64,000 bases of DNA from Colwellia psychrerythraea (GTDB lineage: Bacteria; Pseudomonadota; Gammaproteobacteria; Enterobacterales; Alteromonadaceae): assembly GCF_000764185.1 (NCBI RefSeq), contig NZ_JQEC01000075.1, positions 1 to 64,000 on the forward strand, in the 5' to 3' direction. The notes beneath the pieces are model-generated. The model had not been told where the DNA came from. It saw only the letters and a program-made list of their open reading frames with translations, and made no database searches. Shown piece by piece: positions 43,481-53,188 of the stretch. The translations under genes were made by a program, and so were the position numbers. The first letter of the stretch is position 1. Each line of letters opens with the position of its first letter.

Positions 43481-46390
43481 ATGAAAAAACATACAGGTAA
43501 GGTTGCTGTACTTAGTGCGATAGCATTAGGCATAATGGCTAACCAAACAATAGCGACAGCAGGTACTATTGATGGCTTTGATCCAAAAGTAGAGTCAGCA
43601 ATAAAAAAAATAATTCCCAATAAATATGTTCTTATTTCCAAAGCACCTGTAGTTAGATTGAGTGCTTCAGGAATACGTAAAGCACCAAAGTTAGCTGCCG
43701 CAGCGATTAACTCAGCTGTTGCTCAAATTCAAGCAAGCGGCGCTAAAATCAGAATGGTTAAAGAAAACCGTTTTGGTCTCGTTGAAAACATGAGTGAGCA
43801 AGCGGTAGCTGAATTTAATAAAAACAACTCGGATAAAGTATTAGTCCCTTCACGCCCAATGTATCAAGCAGCCCAAAGTACGCCATACGGTATTACTATG
43901 GTGCAAGCTGATCAAGTGGACGATAACGCTGCAGCGGGCTCAAATCCGTTAAGTAAAAAAGTCTGTATTATTGACTCGGGCATTTATCTTCCTCATGAAG
44001 ACTTAGGTGAGCTAAACGACACTATCACAGGTACTAATCAACCTGGCGTTGAAACTGAATGGCATCGCGCTGCTGGTGCTCATGGTACACACGTAGCTGG
44101 TACTATTGCTGCACTTGACAATGGAGTAGGTGTTGTTGGTGTTATTGGTTCAAATCCAAACCTTGAAATCGTACGTATATTTAATGACGATTATTCATAT
44201 GCCTTTGAAGGTGAAGTGGTTGAAGCTATCTTTAAATGTCAAGAAGCGGGCGCTACTGTAGTAAACATGAGTTTATCTGGTACTGCGGGTCCTGGCGATC
44301 AAAGTATGTATTACACCGGTGATGAGCTAGGTGTTTTCTACGAGCAATTAGAAGATGAAGGTATATTAATGATTGCCGCCTCTGGTAACCATGGCACAGG
44401 CGAAGACAGCTCTGATCAAACACATTATCCTGCCGGTTGGCCTTCAGTTGTTGCTGTTGGTGCGGTAGATTCAAATAAAGATATTACTGGCTTCTCTGGT
44501 AAATATGCGCAAGTAGAGCTTTCAGCGCCGGGTCGAACGATTATTTCGACTATGCCTTACGATGCAGGTGAAGGTACAGGTACTGAAAACCTATCTATGG
44601 GCGGTTACAGTGATATTCCTATGGAAAGAGTCTATGAATGGCTTTATGAAAAGGAAGGTGATAGTGAGCAAAGTTTAGGTCCGAGAAGACAAGGCGAAAT
44701 AGCGGGTGAGCTTTATGATATGGGTTTTGGTTATACCATTGATATGAACGCAACTGGCAAGGTTTGTTTAATGCAACGAGGTGGTACACCGCCAGCAGAC
44801 TTAAATGGTTATGTATTAGAAAAAATTTCTATTTGTGAACAAAGTGGTGGCATAGCTGCTATTGTATTTGGCGAAGAAGGCTCTGGTGATCAACTAGCAC
44901 CTACGGTAGCTCGTGTATATCATTCAGAAGCGCCAGTTTCGACAATTCCAGCGATTACTATTACCGAAAATGCTGGTAAAATGGCCGGTTTACCAAACAT
45001 TGGCTCTCAAGTTTCTACCTCTATAGTGCAGGTTTTTGAAACAACAGGTCAAATGAGTGGCACATCAATGGCTTCTCCACATGTTGCTGGTGTAGCTGCA
45101 CTTGTATGGAGTAACTTCCCTGGTTGTTCAAATAAACAAATTCGTACAGCGCTTACTGCATCTGCTGAAGACTTAGGGGAAAAAGGTCGTGACCGTAAAT
45201 ATGGTTATGGTTTAGTGCAAGCTAAAGCGGCGATGGATTATTTAACAGAAGCGGATCTTTGTCCAATTGTTGATACTAACTACTGTGAAATTGGTGAAGA
45301 CTCAACAACGTCCGAATGTATTCTAAGCTGTGAAGTAACGCCTGACCATGCAGAGTGTGAGATACCAGTTGATTACTGTGAAGTAGGTGAGGACTCAACA
45401 ACGTCAGAGTGTATTCTAAGTTGTGAAGTAACTCCTAACCATGACGAATGTCAGATCCCTGTTGATTACTGTGAAGTAGGTGAAGACTCAACAACGTCAG
45501 AGTGTATTCTAAGTTGTGAAGTAACACCTGAACATGACGAATGTCAGATCCCTGTTGATTACTGTGAAGTAGGTGAAGATTCATCAACGTCAGAGTGTAT
45601 TTTAAGCTGTGAAGAAACACCTGACCATGCAGAGTGTGATATTCCAGATACATGTCAAGAAGACTGTGGCACTGTATTAGAAAAGGGTATGGCAATCACT
45701 GGTTTATCAGGAGCACAACTTAACGGTGTTATGTTCAGTTTCGCAGTTCCGGCTGATGCAACCAATATCACTATTAAAACATTGGGTGACTCAGGTGATG
45801 CTGACTTAAATGTAAAAGCTAGCTCTGAGCCAAAAGTCTGGGATTACGACTGTCGTTCAGCAGGTTGGGATAGCAATGAGTCATGTGAAATGACTCAAGA
45901 TAATGTTATTTACTACATTGCTGTGAGCGCTGGCTCGGATGTAGAAAACCTAAGCCTAGTTGGTAACTTTGATATTGATGGTGATAACCAAACATGTGAA
46001 GACGACGCAAGTTTACCTGGCTGTGAAATTCCTTGTAGTGAAGATTCATCTCAAGATAAGTGCCAAGCACTGCAACCTATCAATGAAACTATCGAAGATA
46101 TTTCAGTTGAGTTCATGAGTTGGAGTAATTATGCCATTGAAGTTAAAGAAGGCTATGCTAACTTGACTATTACCCTAAGTGGTCCAGTTGATGGCGATGC
46201 TGATTTGTATGTTTCAAAAGACAAAGAGTCAACACGTAGTGACTTTGATTGTCGTTCGTACGGTAATACTAATGATGAAGTATGTACTTTTGACGCGCCG
46301 GCGGCTGGTACCTACCATATCGATATAGCTAGTTGGTCTAGCATTAGTGGTTTAACCATTAAAGTAGAAGCCGAGTTAATCAAAGATTAA
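43481..46390 (+). CDS. Secreted subtilisin-like serine protease (S8) with Cys-rich repeats and PPC domains
   Basis: The ATG at 43481 is preferred (AGAGAG about 8 bases upstream) over one two codons earlier. Signal peptide to about TATA (27). An inhibitor-like prosequence occupies ~30-130. The catalytic triad is visible: IIDSG (Asp about 165), HGTHVAG (His about 202), GTSMASPHVAG (Ser about 529), with oxyanion Asn in ASGNHG. A PA-type insert (about 420-515, GKVCLMQRGG) lies before the Ser. Next come four 31-residue repeats (YCEVGEDSTTSEC.LSCEVTP) with four Cys each, then two pre-peptidase C-terminal domains with DADLxV-like calcium sites. It is an exported protease for extracellular protein degradation. 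A strong terminator follows. Confidence 0.92.
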   Translation: MKKHTGKVAVLSAIALGIMANQTIATAGTIDGFDPKVESAIKKIIPNKYVLISKAPVVRLSASGIRKAPKLAAAAINSAVAQIQASGAKIRMVKENRFGLVENMSEQAVAEFNKNNSDKVLVPSRPMYQAAQSTPYGITMVQADQVDDNAAAGSNPLSKKVCIIDSGIYLPHEDLGELNDTITGTNQPGVETEWHRAAGAHGTHVAGTIAALDNGVGVVGVIGSNPNLEIVRIFNDDYSYAFEGEVVEAIFKCQEAGATVVNMSLSGTAGPGDQSMYYTGDELGVFYEQLEDEGILMIAASGNHGTGEDSSDQTHYPAGWPSVVAVGAVDSNKDITGFSGKYAQVELSAPGRTIISTMPYDAGEGTGTENLSMGGYSDIPMERVYEWLYEKEGDSEQSLGPRRQGEIAGELYDMGFGYTIDMNATGKVCLMQRGGTPPADLNGYVLEKISICEQSGGIAAIVFGEEGSGDQLAPTVARVYHSEAPVSTIPAITITENAGKMAGLPNIGSQVSTSIVQVFETTGQMSGTSMASPHVAGVAALVWSNFPGCSNKQIRTALTASAEDLGEKGRDRKYGYGLVQAKAAMDYLTEADLCPIVDTNYCEIGEDSTTSECILSCEVTPDHAECEIPVDYCEVGEDSTTSECILSCEVTPNHDECQIPVDYCEVGEDSTTSECILSCEVTPEHDECQIPVDYCEVGEDSSTSECILSCEETPDHAECDIPDTCQEDCGTVLEKGMAITGLSGAQLNGVMFSFAVPADATNITIKTLGDSGDADLNVKASSEPKVWDYDCRSAGWDSNESCEMTQDNVIYYIAVSAGSDVENLSLVGNFDIDGDNQTCEDDASLPGCEIPCSEDSSQDKCQALQPINETIEDISVEFMSWSNYAIEVKEGYANLTITLSGPVDGDADLYVSKDKESTRSDFDCRSYGNTNDEVCTFDAPAAGTYHIDIASWSSISGLTIKVEAELIKD
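45281..45652 (+). repeat. Four 93-bp tandem repeats inside the subtilase gene
   Basis: Units start at 45281, 45374, 45467 and 45560. They are near-identical at DNA level, especially units 2-4, which suggests recent expansion. Each encodes 31 residues with Cys at positions 2, 13, 17 and 26. Confidence 0.9.
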
Positions 46391-46401
46391 CAATTAATAT
46401 G

Positions 46402-46427
46402 AGGGCAACTTTGCTTGCCCTTTTTTT
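46402..46427 (+). terminator. Terminator of the subtilase gene
   Basis: AGGGCAA and TTGCCCT form the stem and are followed by seven Ts. Confidence 0.88.
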
Positions 46428-46634
46428 AAATAATACTATTAACAAAGTGGGTAAGGGGTTATAACTTTTGATATTCCCCCCGCCCACTCATATTTATCAT
46501 CACTAATTTGTAAAGAACCTATCTAAGTAAGCTGATCTCTGGATAAGCAGTACTTGCTCAATATTCCCCTTTATCCTATTCTCAGCGTTAAAACGTCGAT
46601 AAATAACTCGTTATTCATAAAACTTTTGAGTCGC

Positions 46635-47297
46635 TTATAAGTCGATATCAATGCCATAGGAAATGAATACTCTCATGTCATCATCGGATAAATCAGTTTT
46701 ACTGAGGCCAAAGGTAAAGCCAGATTTATTTAAGCTGGCACTATAATCTATAAAACTCTCACCTGCATAAAATTCATCAGTGCCAGAGCCTATATGTAAA
46801 GTTAGTGCAATCTCGGATGCTAACTCAAAACTAACATCACCAGCTATATAGGAGTCATCGGCAAAATCAGCTCCTTCAGCATCGGCAAGTACCGCATAAC
46901 TTAAAGAAAATACCCCGTAAGAAATACTCGCGCTAATTTCACTGAAATCCACATCATCTTTACTGTCAGGGTAGGCATAATAAATTAAGCCAAGATCATA
47001 CCCAAAACCATTCATCTCTCCAGCAAAGCCGCCATAAAAGTCCAGTTCATAACTCATTTCAGCAGCCCAATCAGCATTCGAGACCCATGTGCCGGCATAA
47101 AACCCTGAGTCAGAAGCATAATCTATACCACCAGATACAGCGGATTGACCATTGGTTTGCTCTAAACCACGCCAAAGGTAGTTATTGGTTATGGCAACAT
47201 TGGCAGATAGTCCATCAACAGCATATACGTTATTACTAAATAATAATGCTGTTAATATTGAGCAGCTAAAACATACTATTAATAAATAGTTCTTCAT
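46635..47297 (-). CDS. TorF-family putative outer-membrane porin
   Basis: The ATG at 47297 follows GGGGA; the frame runs 41 codons upstream without signal. The 220-residue protein has a signal peptide (to about YAVD, residue 27), then the family's opening LSANVAITNNYLWRGLEQT and GGIDYASDSGFYAGTWVSN, with alternating aromatic beta strands to the end (FISYGIDIDL). These match the proteobacterial TIGR02001/TorF group, predicted outer-membrane barrels of unknown cargo. Confidence 0.83.
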   Translation of the reverse strand: MKNYLLIVCFSCSILTALLFSNNVYAVDGLSANVAITNNYLWRGLEQTNGQSAVSGGIDYASDSGFYAGTWVSNADWAAEMSYELDFYGGFAGEMNGFGYDLGLIYYAYPDSKDDVDFSEISASISYGVFSLSYAVLADAEGADFADDSYIAGDVSFELASEIALTLHIGSGTDEFYAGESFIDYSASLNKSGFTFGLSKTDLSDDDMRVFISYGIDIDL

Positions 47298-47388
47298 ATT
47301 TTTTCCCCTGTAGCATTGGTGTTTGTACTTTAGTGTTTCAAGTACAACAACGCCTGTGGTTGTTTTATAGACAATGTGATAAGTATAG

Positions 47389-49707
47389 CTATAAGCTAAA
47401 TTCTCGCATTTTTTCTTCAAGATTCTTCACCAAGGTACTGAGGTGCTTAACGTCTTTTCTACTTACATTAGCCTTATCTGAAATGTTATGAGAGTTATCC
47501 GCGATTTCGGTAACGTTCTGGTTAATATCGTTGACTACCATGCTTTGTTGCTCCGAGGCCGTAGCAATTTGGATATTCATATCACTTAATTGATCAACTA
47601 AGGCTAGAATGTCGGTAATGATGTGTCGATTCTTCTCACAGGAGTCGATGCTGTGGTTAGCCATTTCACTGGAAGAGCTGACTATTTTCACGGTACTTTG
47701 TGTCTCTTGCTGTAAGGAATTTATTTTCGCTCTAATGTCTTCAGTAGATTGTTGCGTTCTACTGGCAAGTGTTCTTACTTCATCGGCAACGACGGCAAAG
47801 CCACGTCCTTGCTCACCCGCTCTAGCTGCCTCGATGGCAGCATTTAAGGCTAATAAATTGGTCTGTTCAGCAATGGATTGAATAACATCTAAAACAGAGC
47901 CTATAGATAGACTCTCTTCGGCGAGTTTTTCGATAGAACTTGAGGCCGATGACATTTGCTGATTTAGTTCATCCATATCATGTTCCAAGTTTTCGGCAGA
48001 ACTATTACTTTCGGCACATTTATCACTGGTTTCTTTCACTGTATTGGCGGCATCTGCAGCATTACGAGCTACTTCTTTGATAGTCGCTAATAACTGGTTA
48101 GTTGCAACCGCCATACTATCAGCATTATCCGACTGACTTTGGGTCTGGCTCGTTGTTTCATCCATGTTAGTTAACATTTTATCTGTAGATTCAAGCAATG
48201 TTTCCGATAGTTTCTCGACGCATTGCAAAATCTCTCTAATCTCTCTAATTAAGTGATTAAAGGAATTGGCTAAGCCAAGTAATTCATCATTACCATTATA
48301 TTCTACGCTATGACTTAGATCTTTGTTCTTACTGATTTTATTGACTTGACCAATGAAATTATTGATTGGGTTTGATATCCCCCGACCAACCATAAATCCA
48401 CAAACAAGCGTTAGCGGGATCAATACCACCATAATGATGCTAATAATAAACCAGATGCTATTAAGCATTTCCTCTCTGTCTTTCATTGCTTCAGCAACAT
48501 CGATTTCACTCAATATTGCCCAATCAACTCCTTCGATACTCAATGGCGCAAAAGCAGATAGAACATCTACGTTACGGTAGTCTTTAATATGTTTGATACC
48601 ACTTTGCCCTGACAATGCTGCATTGGCACTTTGTGTTGCTACTTCTTGTAAGCCAATGCCAGAATCACTGGCGATAATTTTATCAATTGTTGCTTTATTA
48701 GTGCCAACAGATTCCAACGCACTGATATAGCCTTTTTTATCTTCAATAAGAAAGCGGCTTTGGCTTCTAAGTAGGTTGTCACTGCCAATAAGGTAAGTTT
48801 CTCCTGATTCACCTAAGCCAACTTTTTTCCATTGTTGATCATATGTCATTAGGTTATTGATCTTAGCAATTGGCATTTGAAATATTAATATGCCTAATTT
48901 TTCACCGGAGTCTGAATAAATGGGCGAAGCAATAAAAGCCGCTGCGGCATGATACGAAGGAAAGTAAGGTTTAAAATCAATTAAAAAACTGGAATTTTTA
49001 TCTGAGCTACTATTCGCTGCTCTAAAAGCTTGGGCAAGTCCTGTGTCTTTATACGGGCCAGATAATAGTGATGTGGCAAAGTCTAGCTCTTTAAAGACAG
49101 TATAAATAACAAAACCAGTCTCAGGTTCAACTAAAAATATATCGTAAAACCCAAAGGCATTTAAGTATTGATCTAAATGGCTATGATATTTTTTATGCAA
49201 TTGACTATATTTTGAGCCATCCTCTGCGAAAAGTAAGCCATTTTTACTGCCTAATGGATTGGCGTTACCGCTGATATAAGCATGTTGTAATGACTTAGTG
49301 TTTTGGTTTAGCTGTTGAAATTTTTCTAAAGAACTTAAGGAAGAAGAGGGGTTTTGCTTTCTGTATTCGGGGTCAAATTGATCACGGTAATAACCCTCAA
49401 TCTTGGTGTTGTCACGCATTGAGGTTTGATTATCATAGTTGAAGAAAGCCGTTGATAGTTGCTGCATCATATCGATAATCATGACGTCATTGGAGTAAGT
49501 AATGACATCTTGTTTTATGGTTTTAAAGTAATTTTCAATTTGTGTTTTTTGAATTTCCCTAATAGCAACGAGCTGGCTAAAGGCTCTTTTCTCCATTGCT
49601 GTAGCGGCAATAGAAGATGCTTGCCAACCCACTAAGCCACCCGCTGTTATAATGCCAATGGCTGATAGTACCACTGAAGCTAAAATAATCTTGCTGGATA
49701 TTTTCAT
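47389..49707 (-). CDS. Methyl-accepting chemotaxis protein with periplasmic Cache-type sensor
   Basis: 772 residues. Helix at about 8-30, long periplasmic domain (~31-415) of dCache type (GESGETYLIGSDNLLRS and YRNVDVLSAFAPL are typical), second helix (~418-440), HAMP, and a cytoplasmic signalling domain with the hairpin tip motif LLALNAAIEAARAGEQGRGFAVVADEVR. Ligand unknown. No chemotaxis genes are adjacent, so it is an orphan receptor. No CheB/CheR-binding pentapeptide is seen at the C-terminus. Confidence 0.92.
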   Translation of the reverse strand: MKISSKIILASVVLSAIGIITAGGLVGWQASSIAATAMEKRAFSQLVAIREIQKTQIENYFKTIKQDVITYSNDVMIIDMMQQLSTAFFNYDNQTSMRDNTKIEGYYRDQFDPEYRKQNPSSSLSSLEKFQQLNQNTKSLQHAYISGNANPLGSKNGLLFAEDGSKYSQLHKKYHSHLDQYLNAFGFYDIFLVEPETGFVIYTVFKELDFATSLLSGPYKDTGLAQAFRAANSSSDKNSSFLIDFKPYFPSYHAAAAFIASPIYSDSGEKLGILIFQMPIAKINNLMTYDQQWKKVGLGESGETYLIGSDNLLRSQSRFLIEDKKGYISALESVGTNKATIDKIIASDSGIGLQEVATQSANAALSGQSGIKHIKDYRNVDVLSAFAPLSIEGVDWAILSEIDVAEAMKDREEMLNSIWFIISIIMVVLIPLTLVCGFMVGRGISNPINNFIGQVNKISKNKDLSHSVEYNGNDELLGLANSFNHLIREIREILQCVEKLSETLLESTDKMLTNMDETTSQTQSQSDNADSMAVATNQLLATIKEVARNAADAANTVKETSDKCAESNSSAENLEHDMDELNQQMSSASSSIEKLAEESLSIGSVLDVIQSIAEQTNLLALNAAIEAARAGEQGRGFAVVADEVRTLASRTQQSTEDIRAKINSLQQETQSTVKIVSSSSEMANHSIDSCEKNRHIITDILALVDQLSDMNIQIATASEQQSMVVNDINQNVTEIADNSHNISDKANVSRKDVKHLSTLVKNLEEKMREFSL

Positions 49708-49876
49708 TGGAAACGCTCAATTAAAGCAAACCCTAATATCTAGTTTAGTCACTTTATATGGCGTTGCAGTGTTTTTTTTAGTCAGATGCCAACCGACTTG
49801 TGTGATTTGGCAAATAGGGTACTTGAGGTTACCTTTCATTGAATAAATTAATGTTAATAGAGATTCATTTGATCGA

Positions 49877-50704
49877 TTACTGACACTGTTTACTAAAGTG
49901 AGTTAACCAGACCACCGGAGAAAATATCATATCAAGTTCAGCCATTATCATTTGATGATCATGTTTTGCAGAGAACCACATAGCCATATCTTTATGTTTG
50001 CCAACTTCAACGACTTTAATTGAGGTTAACATGCCCCATTTTTTATGATTAATAACTTCGGTTCCGACCACTTCAAATTGATAACTGTCAATTTTGTTAC
50101 TTGCCTGACGAGAGAGCTTAAAATGTGTTTTTCCTTGCAATAAATTGAGGCGGACTTGTGCACCTAAAGTATCAATATCATATAAAGGTAGGTTTTCATT
50201 ATCATAATGAATTACTTCAGCGTTTAAGCTGACGGTTGACGAATGGCCATTATTCGACATTTCGACCTTCATTTCTCTTGCTTTCATGCCGGTTAATTTT
50301 TGTGAGAAACCGGGCGTTAAAAAATGTTTATATTGAGGTGAATAGTGCATTGTGCTTGTTTGTAGGTAAGTTGAGTCAAGCCAAAGAAAAGATACTTCGC
50401 CCTGTGATTTTACCGTTGCTTTGATTGATGTTGCACTTTTATGCCAGGTAATTGTTCGCTGAAAATGACCAACATTACCTCCTAGAAAAGAAACATCATA
50501 TTCAAACTTTTTTTCGCACTGATGATATTTTTTAATTTCTTCTGTGGTTAGCTTATTAAACGTATTTGCTTGTGATTTAGCTAATAAGCAACAGCATAAA
50601 ATTATTAACAGAGTTAACGACTTTTTGATGACAATGCATGATCGGCTCAATTTGTTCGCCGGGATTTTAAAGTAATAATTAAAGATATTTTTTGTTAACT
50701 GCAT
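49877..50704 (-). CDS. DUF3108-family exported protein
   Basis: 275 residues with a long basic N-terminal extension and then a signal-like hydrophobic stretch (about 29-46, LTLLIILCCCLLAKSQA). The true start may therefore be further inside, but no good internal ribosome-binding site was found. The body is beta-rich with FEYDVSFLGGNVGHFQRTI at the start of the domain and KIDSYQFEVVGTEVI later, features of DUF3108 proteins found in the envelope of many proteobacteria. Function unknown. Confidence 0.72.
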   Translation of the reverse strand: MQLTKNIFNYYFKIPANKLSRSCIVIKKSLTLLIILCCCLLAKSQANTFNKLTTEEIKKYHQCEKKFEYDVSFLGGNVGHFQRTITWHKSATSIKATVKSQGEVSFLWLDSTYLQTSTMHYSPQYKHFLTPGFSQKLTGMKAREMKVEMSNNGHSSTVSLNAEVIHYDNENLPLYDIDTLGAQVRLNLLQGKTHFKLSRQASNKIDSYQFEVVGTEVINHKKWGMLTSIKVVEVGKHKDMAMWFSAKHDHQMIMAELDMIFSPVVWLTHFSKQCQ

Positions 50705-50786
50705 CGTCTGTTTGAGGTCTTTTTATTAAAAATAGAGTGGTTAAAAGTACTGATATTAAAGATAGAAATATTAAAAGTACTCTTAT

Positions 50787-51146
50787 TTAAGAGTAATAGT
50801 GGTTAGTACCGTGATAGAAATAAAGCATGCTAGTCAAAACGGTAATGTTGGCAATAATCGTTAGCCAATACCTTACTTGAAAAGCAGCTTTTCTATTTTT
50901 ATGTTTTAGTAATTGTTGGGCTAAAGCTGCGCCTGGCCAACCACCTAATAAAGACACAAAGTGCAGTGTTGTTTCTTTAATACGCCAATAGCCTTGTTTT
51001 GCTTTGTACTTATCTAGTGCATAAAGTAAAAAACTAATGCCATTGAAAGCAAAGAATACAAGCAGCAGGTTTGCTGATAAATACTGATAATAAGATAAAA
51101 CCGTAATCGCGAAGAAGTAAATAACACTTAAAAAAATTGCCAACAA
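50787..51146 (-). CDS. DUF1294-family membrane protein
   Basis: 119 residues with membrane segments at about 4-22, 25-43 and 92-110. Between them lies the family signature ALDKYKAKQGYWRIKETTLH and LLGGWPGAALAQQLLKHKNRK. DUF1294 proteins have no established function; longer relatives carry an N-terminal cold-shock domain, which is absent here. Confidence 0.82.
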   Translation of the reverse strand: MLAIFLSVIYFFAITVLSYYQYLSANLLLVFFAFNGISFLLYALDKYKAKQGYWRIKETTLHFVSLLGGWPGAALAQQLLKHKNRKAAFQVRYWLTIIANITVLTSMLYFYHGTNHYYS

Positions 51147-51472
51147 TTGGTATTAGCTCCATTAAAACGAGGTACTTGCTAAAAATTTATTTTAAAAGTT
51201 AAGTTCTAGTTATACACCATAGTGATGTCGCCAATTGTATTGAATTGTTTGGCAATTAACTAGGGAAATTACTGGTTCACAGGTCAGTAATTATCAAGCC
51301 GTCTTAGAAAGTGAACAGTTTCATAGCCTAATTAGTAGACATTTATTAGCTTAAATAGCGACATTTATGGAAGCCTTGCTCTTATGGTCTAGAATATTTT
51401 AAGGGTTATAAATAATGATTTGAATAACTTAGTAATTTTTTAAACACGGCGTATGGGCTTTAGGATAAAACT
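51147..51472. other. Intergenic region, 326 bp
   Basis: Divergent control region of the DUF1294 and acetolactate synthase-like genes; AT-rich, nothing specific recognised. Confidence 0.3.
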
Positions 51473-53128
51473 ATGAGTAATAATAAGATAAAGGCATCTG
51501 ATTTATTTGTACAAGCATTAGAGGCTGAAGGGGTAGAGTACATTTTTGCTGTGCCAGGGGAGGAAAACTTAGATATGGTTGAATCCTTACGTAAATCTAC
51601 TATTAAGTTAGTACTGACGCGCCATGAACAAGGCGCAGGTTTTATGGCTGCTACTTATGGTCGCCTGACAGGTAAAGCAGGTGTTTGCATGGCTACCCTT
51701 GGCCCTGGCGCTACAAATTTGGCGACTCCTGCTGCATATGCTCACTTAGGAGGAATGCCTTTAATTATGATCACCGGGCAAAAACCAATCAAAAAATCAA
51801 AGCAAGGTCAATTCCAAATTATTGATGTGGTTGGTTTGTTTGCTCCAATATGCAAAATGTCTAAACAAATAGTACACGGCGATACTATTCCTTCATTAGT
51901 GCGTGAAGCTTTTCGCCTTGGTGAAGAAGAGCGGCCCGGTGCTGTGTTATTAGAGTTACCCGAAGATATTGCCGCTGAAAACTGCAGCGAAAGTGTTATG
52001 ACACCGCATAAACGCTATTACGCTAGTCCTAATCAGGTCGCATTAGCAGAAGCAGTTACATTAATTAAGTCGGCAAAAATGCCGCTAATTCTTATTGGTG
52101 CTGGCGCTAATCGGAAAAATGTTCGCGAGGCAATGTGCAACTTTGTCCATTCAACGCGTATTCCATTTTTTGTTACCCAAATGGGCAAAGGTGTTGTTGA
52201 CGAACGCTCAAGCCTATTTTTAGGGACCGCAGCATTATCTGTTGGAGATTATTTACATTGTGCTATTGAACGCGCGGATTTAATTATTAATATTGGTCAT
52301 GATGTTATTGAAAAGCCGCCATTTTTTATGGAGCAAGGCGGCAAGACGGTTATCCATATAAATTATAAATCTGCGCAAGTTGACCAAGTCTATTTTCCAC
52401 AAGTTGAAGTTATTGGCGATCTCGCGGCTGCCGTTGATGAATTAAAAGAGCAGTTAGGCGGTGAAGTTAATTTTGATAGAAGCTATTTTGAAAAAATAAA
52501 GTTGGCTATTGACGAGCATATTGAAGAAGGGGCCGCTGATGCTCGTTTCCCTATTATTCCACAACGCTTTGTTGCAGGTATTCGAGCGGTAATGGGCGAT
52601 AAAGATATTATCGCTTTGGATAATGGTATTTACAAGATTTGGTTTGCACGTAACTATAAGGCTTATCAACCCAATACGGTATTACTTGATAATGCCCTTG
52701 CTACTATGGGAGCTGGCCTGCCTTCTGGGATGATGGCGGCAATGCTAAACCCAAATCGACGCGTGATGGCGGTATGTGGTGACGGCGGTTTTATGATGAA
52801 TTCACAAGAATTAGAAACAGCCATTCGCCTAGGACTAAACCTTGTGGTTACCGTTTTAAATGATAATTCTTATGGCATGATTCGTTGGAAACAAGCCAGT
52901 GCTGGTTTTGATGATTGGGGTTTAGAGTTCGGTAATCCTGACTTTGTAAAATATGCGCAAAGTTATGGCGCAACTGGGCATAGAGTGACTTGTACAGAAG
53001 ATCTAATTCCAACGTTTGAAAAAGCATTTTCTGCAGGGGGTGTCCATCTTGTTGAATTGCCGGTTGATTACTCTGAAAATCAAAAAGTATTAATTGATGA
53101 ATTGGCCGAAAAGGTTTGTTTGATATAA
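51473..53128 (+). CDS. Acetolactate synthase-like thiamine-diphosphate enzyme (large subunit type)
   Basis: AGGA precedes the ATG by 7 bases. The 551-residue protein has the three-domain ThDP enzyme layout: N-terminal domain with the activating Glu in TRHEQGAGFMA (about 51), central domain, and C-terminal ThDP/Mg site GDGGFMMNSQELETAIRLGLN followed by NDNSYGMI. It most resembles catabolic or FAD-independent acetolactate synthases. No regulatory small subunit follows, arguing against the ilv pathway. An aldehyde dehydrogenase gene lies 60 bp downstream, so it may act in a catabolic route with an aldehyde intermediate. Exact substrate unknown. Confidence 0.8.
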   Translation: MSNNKIKASDLFVQALEAEGVEYIFAVPGEENLDMVESLRKSTIKLVLTRHEQGAGFMAATYGRLTGKAGVCMATLGPGATNLATPAAYAHLGGMPLIMITGQKPIKKSKQGQFQIIDVVGLFAPICKMSKQIVHGDTIPSLVREAFRLGEEERPGAVLLELPEDIAAENCSESVMTPHKRYYASPNQVALAEAVTLIKSAKMPLILIGAGANRKNVREAMCNFVHSTRIPFFVTQMGKGVVDERSSLFLGTAALSVGDYLHCAIERADLIINIGHDVIEKPPFFMEQGGKTVIHINYKSAQVDQVYFPQVEVIGDLAAAVDELKEQLGGEVNFDRSYFEKIKLAIDEHIEEGAADARFPIIPQRFVAGIRAVMGDKDIIALDNGIYKIWFARNYKAYQPNTVLLDNALATMGAGLPSGMMAAMLNPNRRVMAVCGDGGFMMNSQELETAIRLGLNLVVTVLNDNSYGMIRWKQASAGFDDWGLEFGNPDFVKYAQSYGATGHRVTCTEDLIPTFEKAFSAGGVHLVELPVDYSENQKVLIDELAEKVCLI

Positions 53129-53188
53129 AAATATCAAGTCGATTCAATTTATTATAAATCAAACTTCAACTTATTAAAGAGCAACATT

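Noticed and set aside
45281..45652. Regular repeats that could suggest a CRISPR array
   Set aside because: They are in-frame 93-bp units inside a protease gene with no variable spacers.
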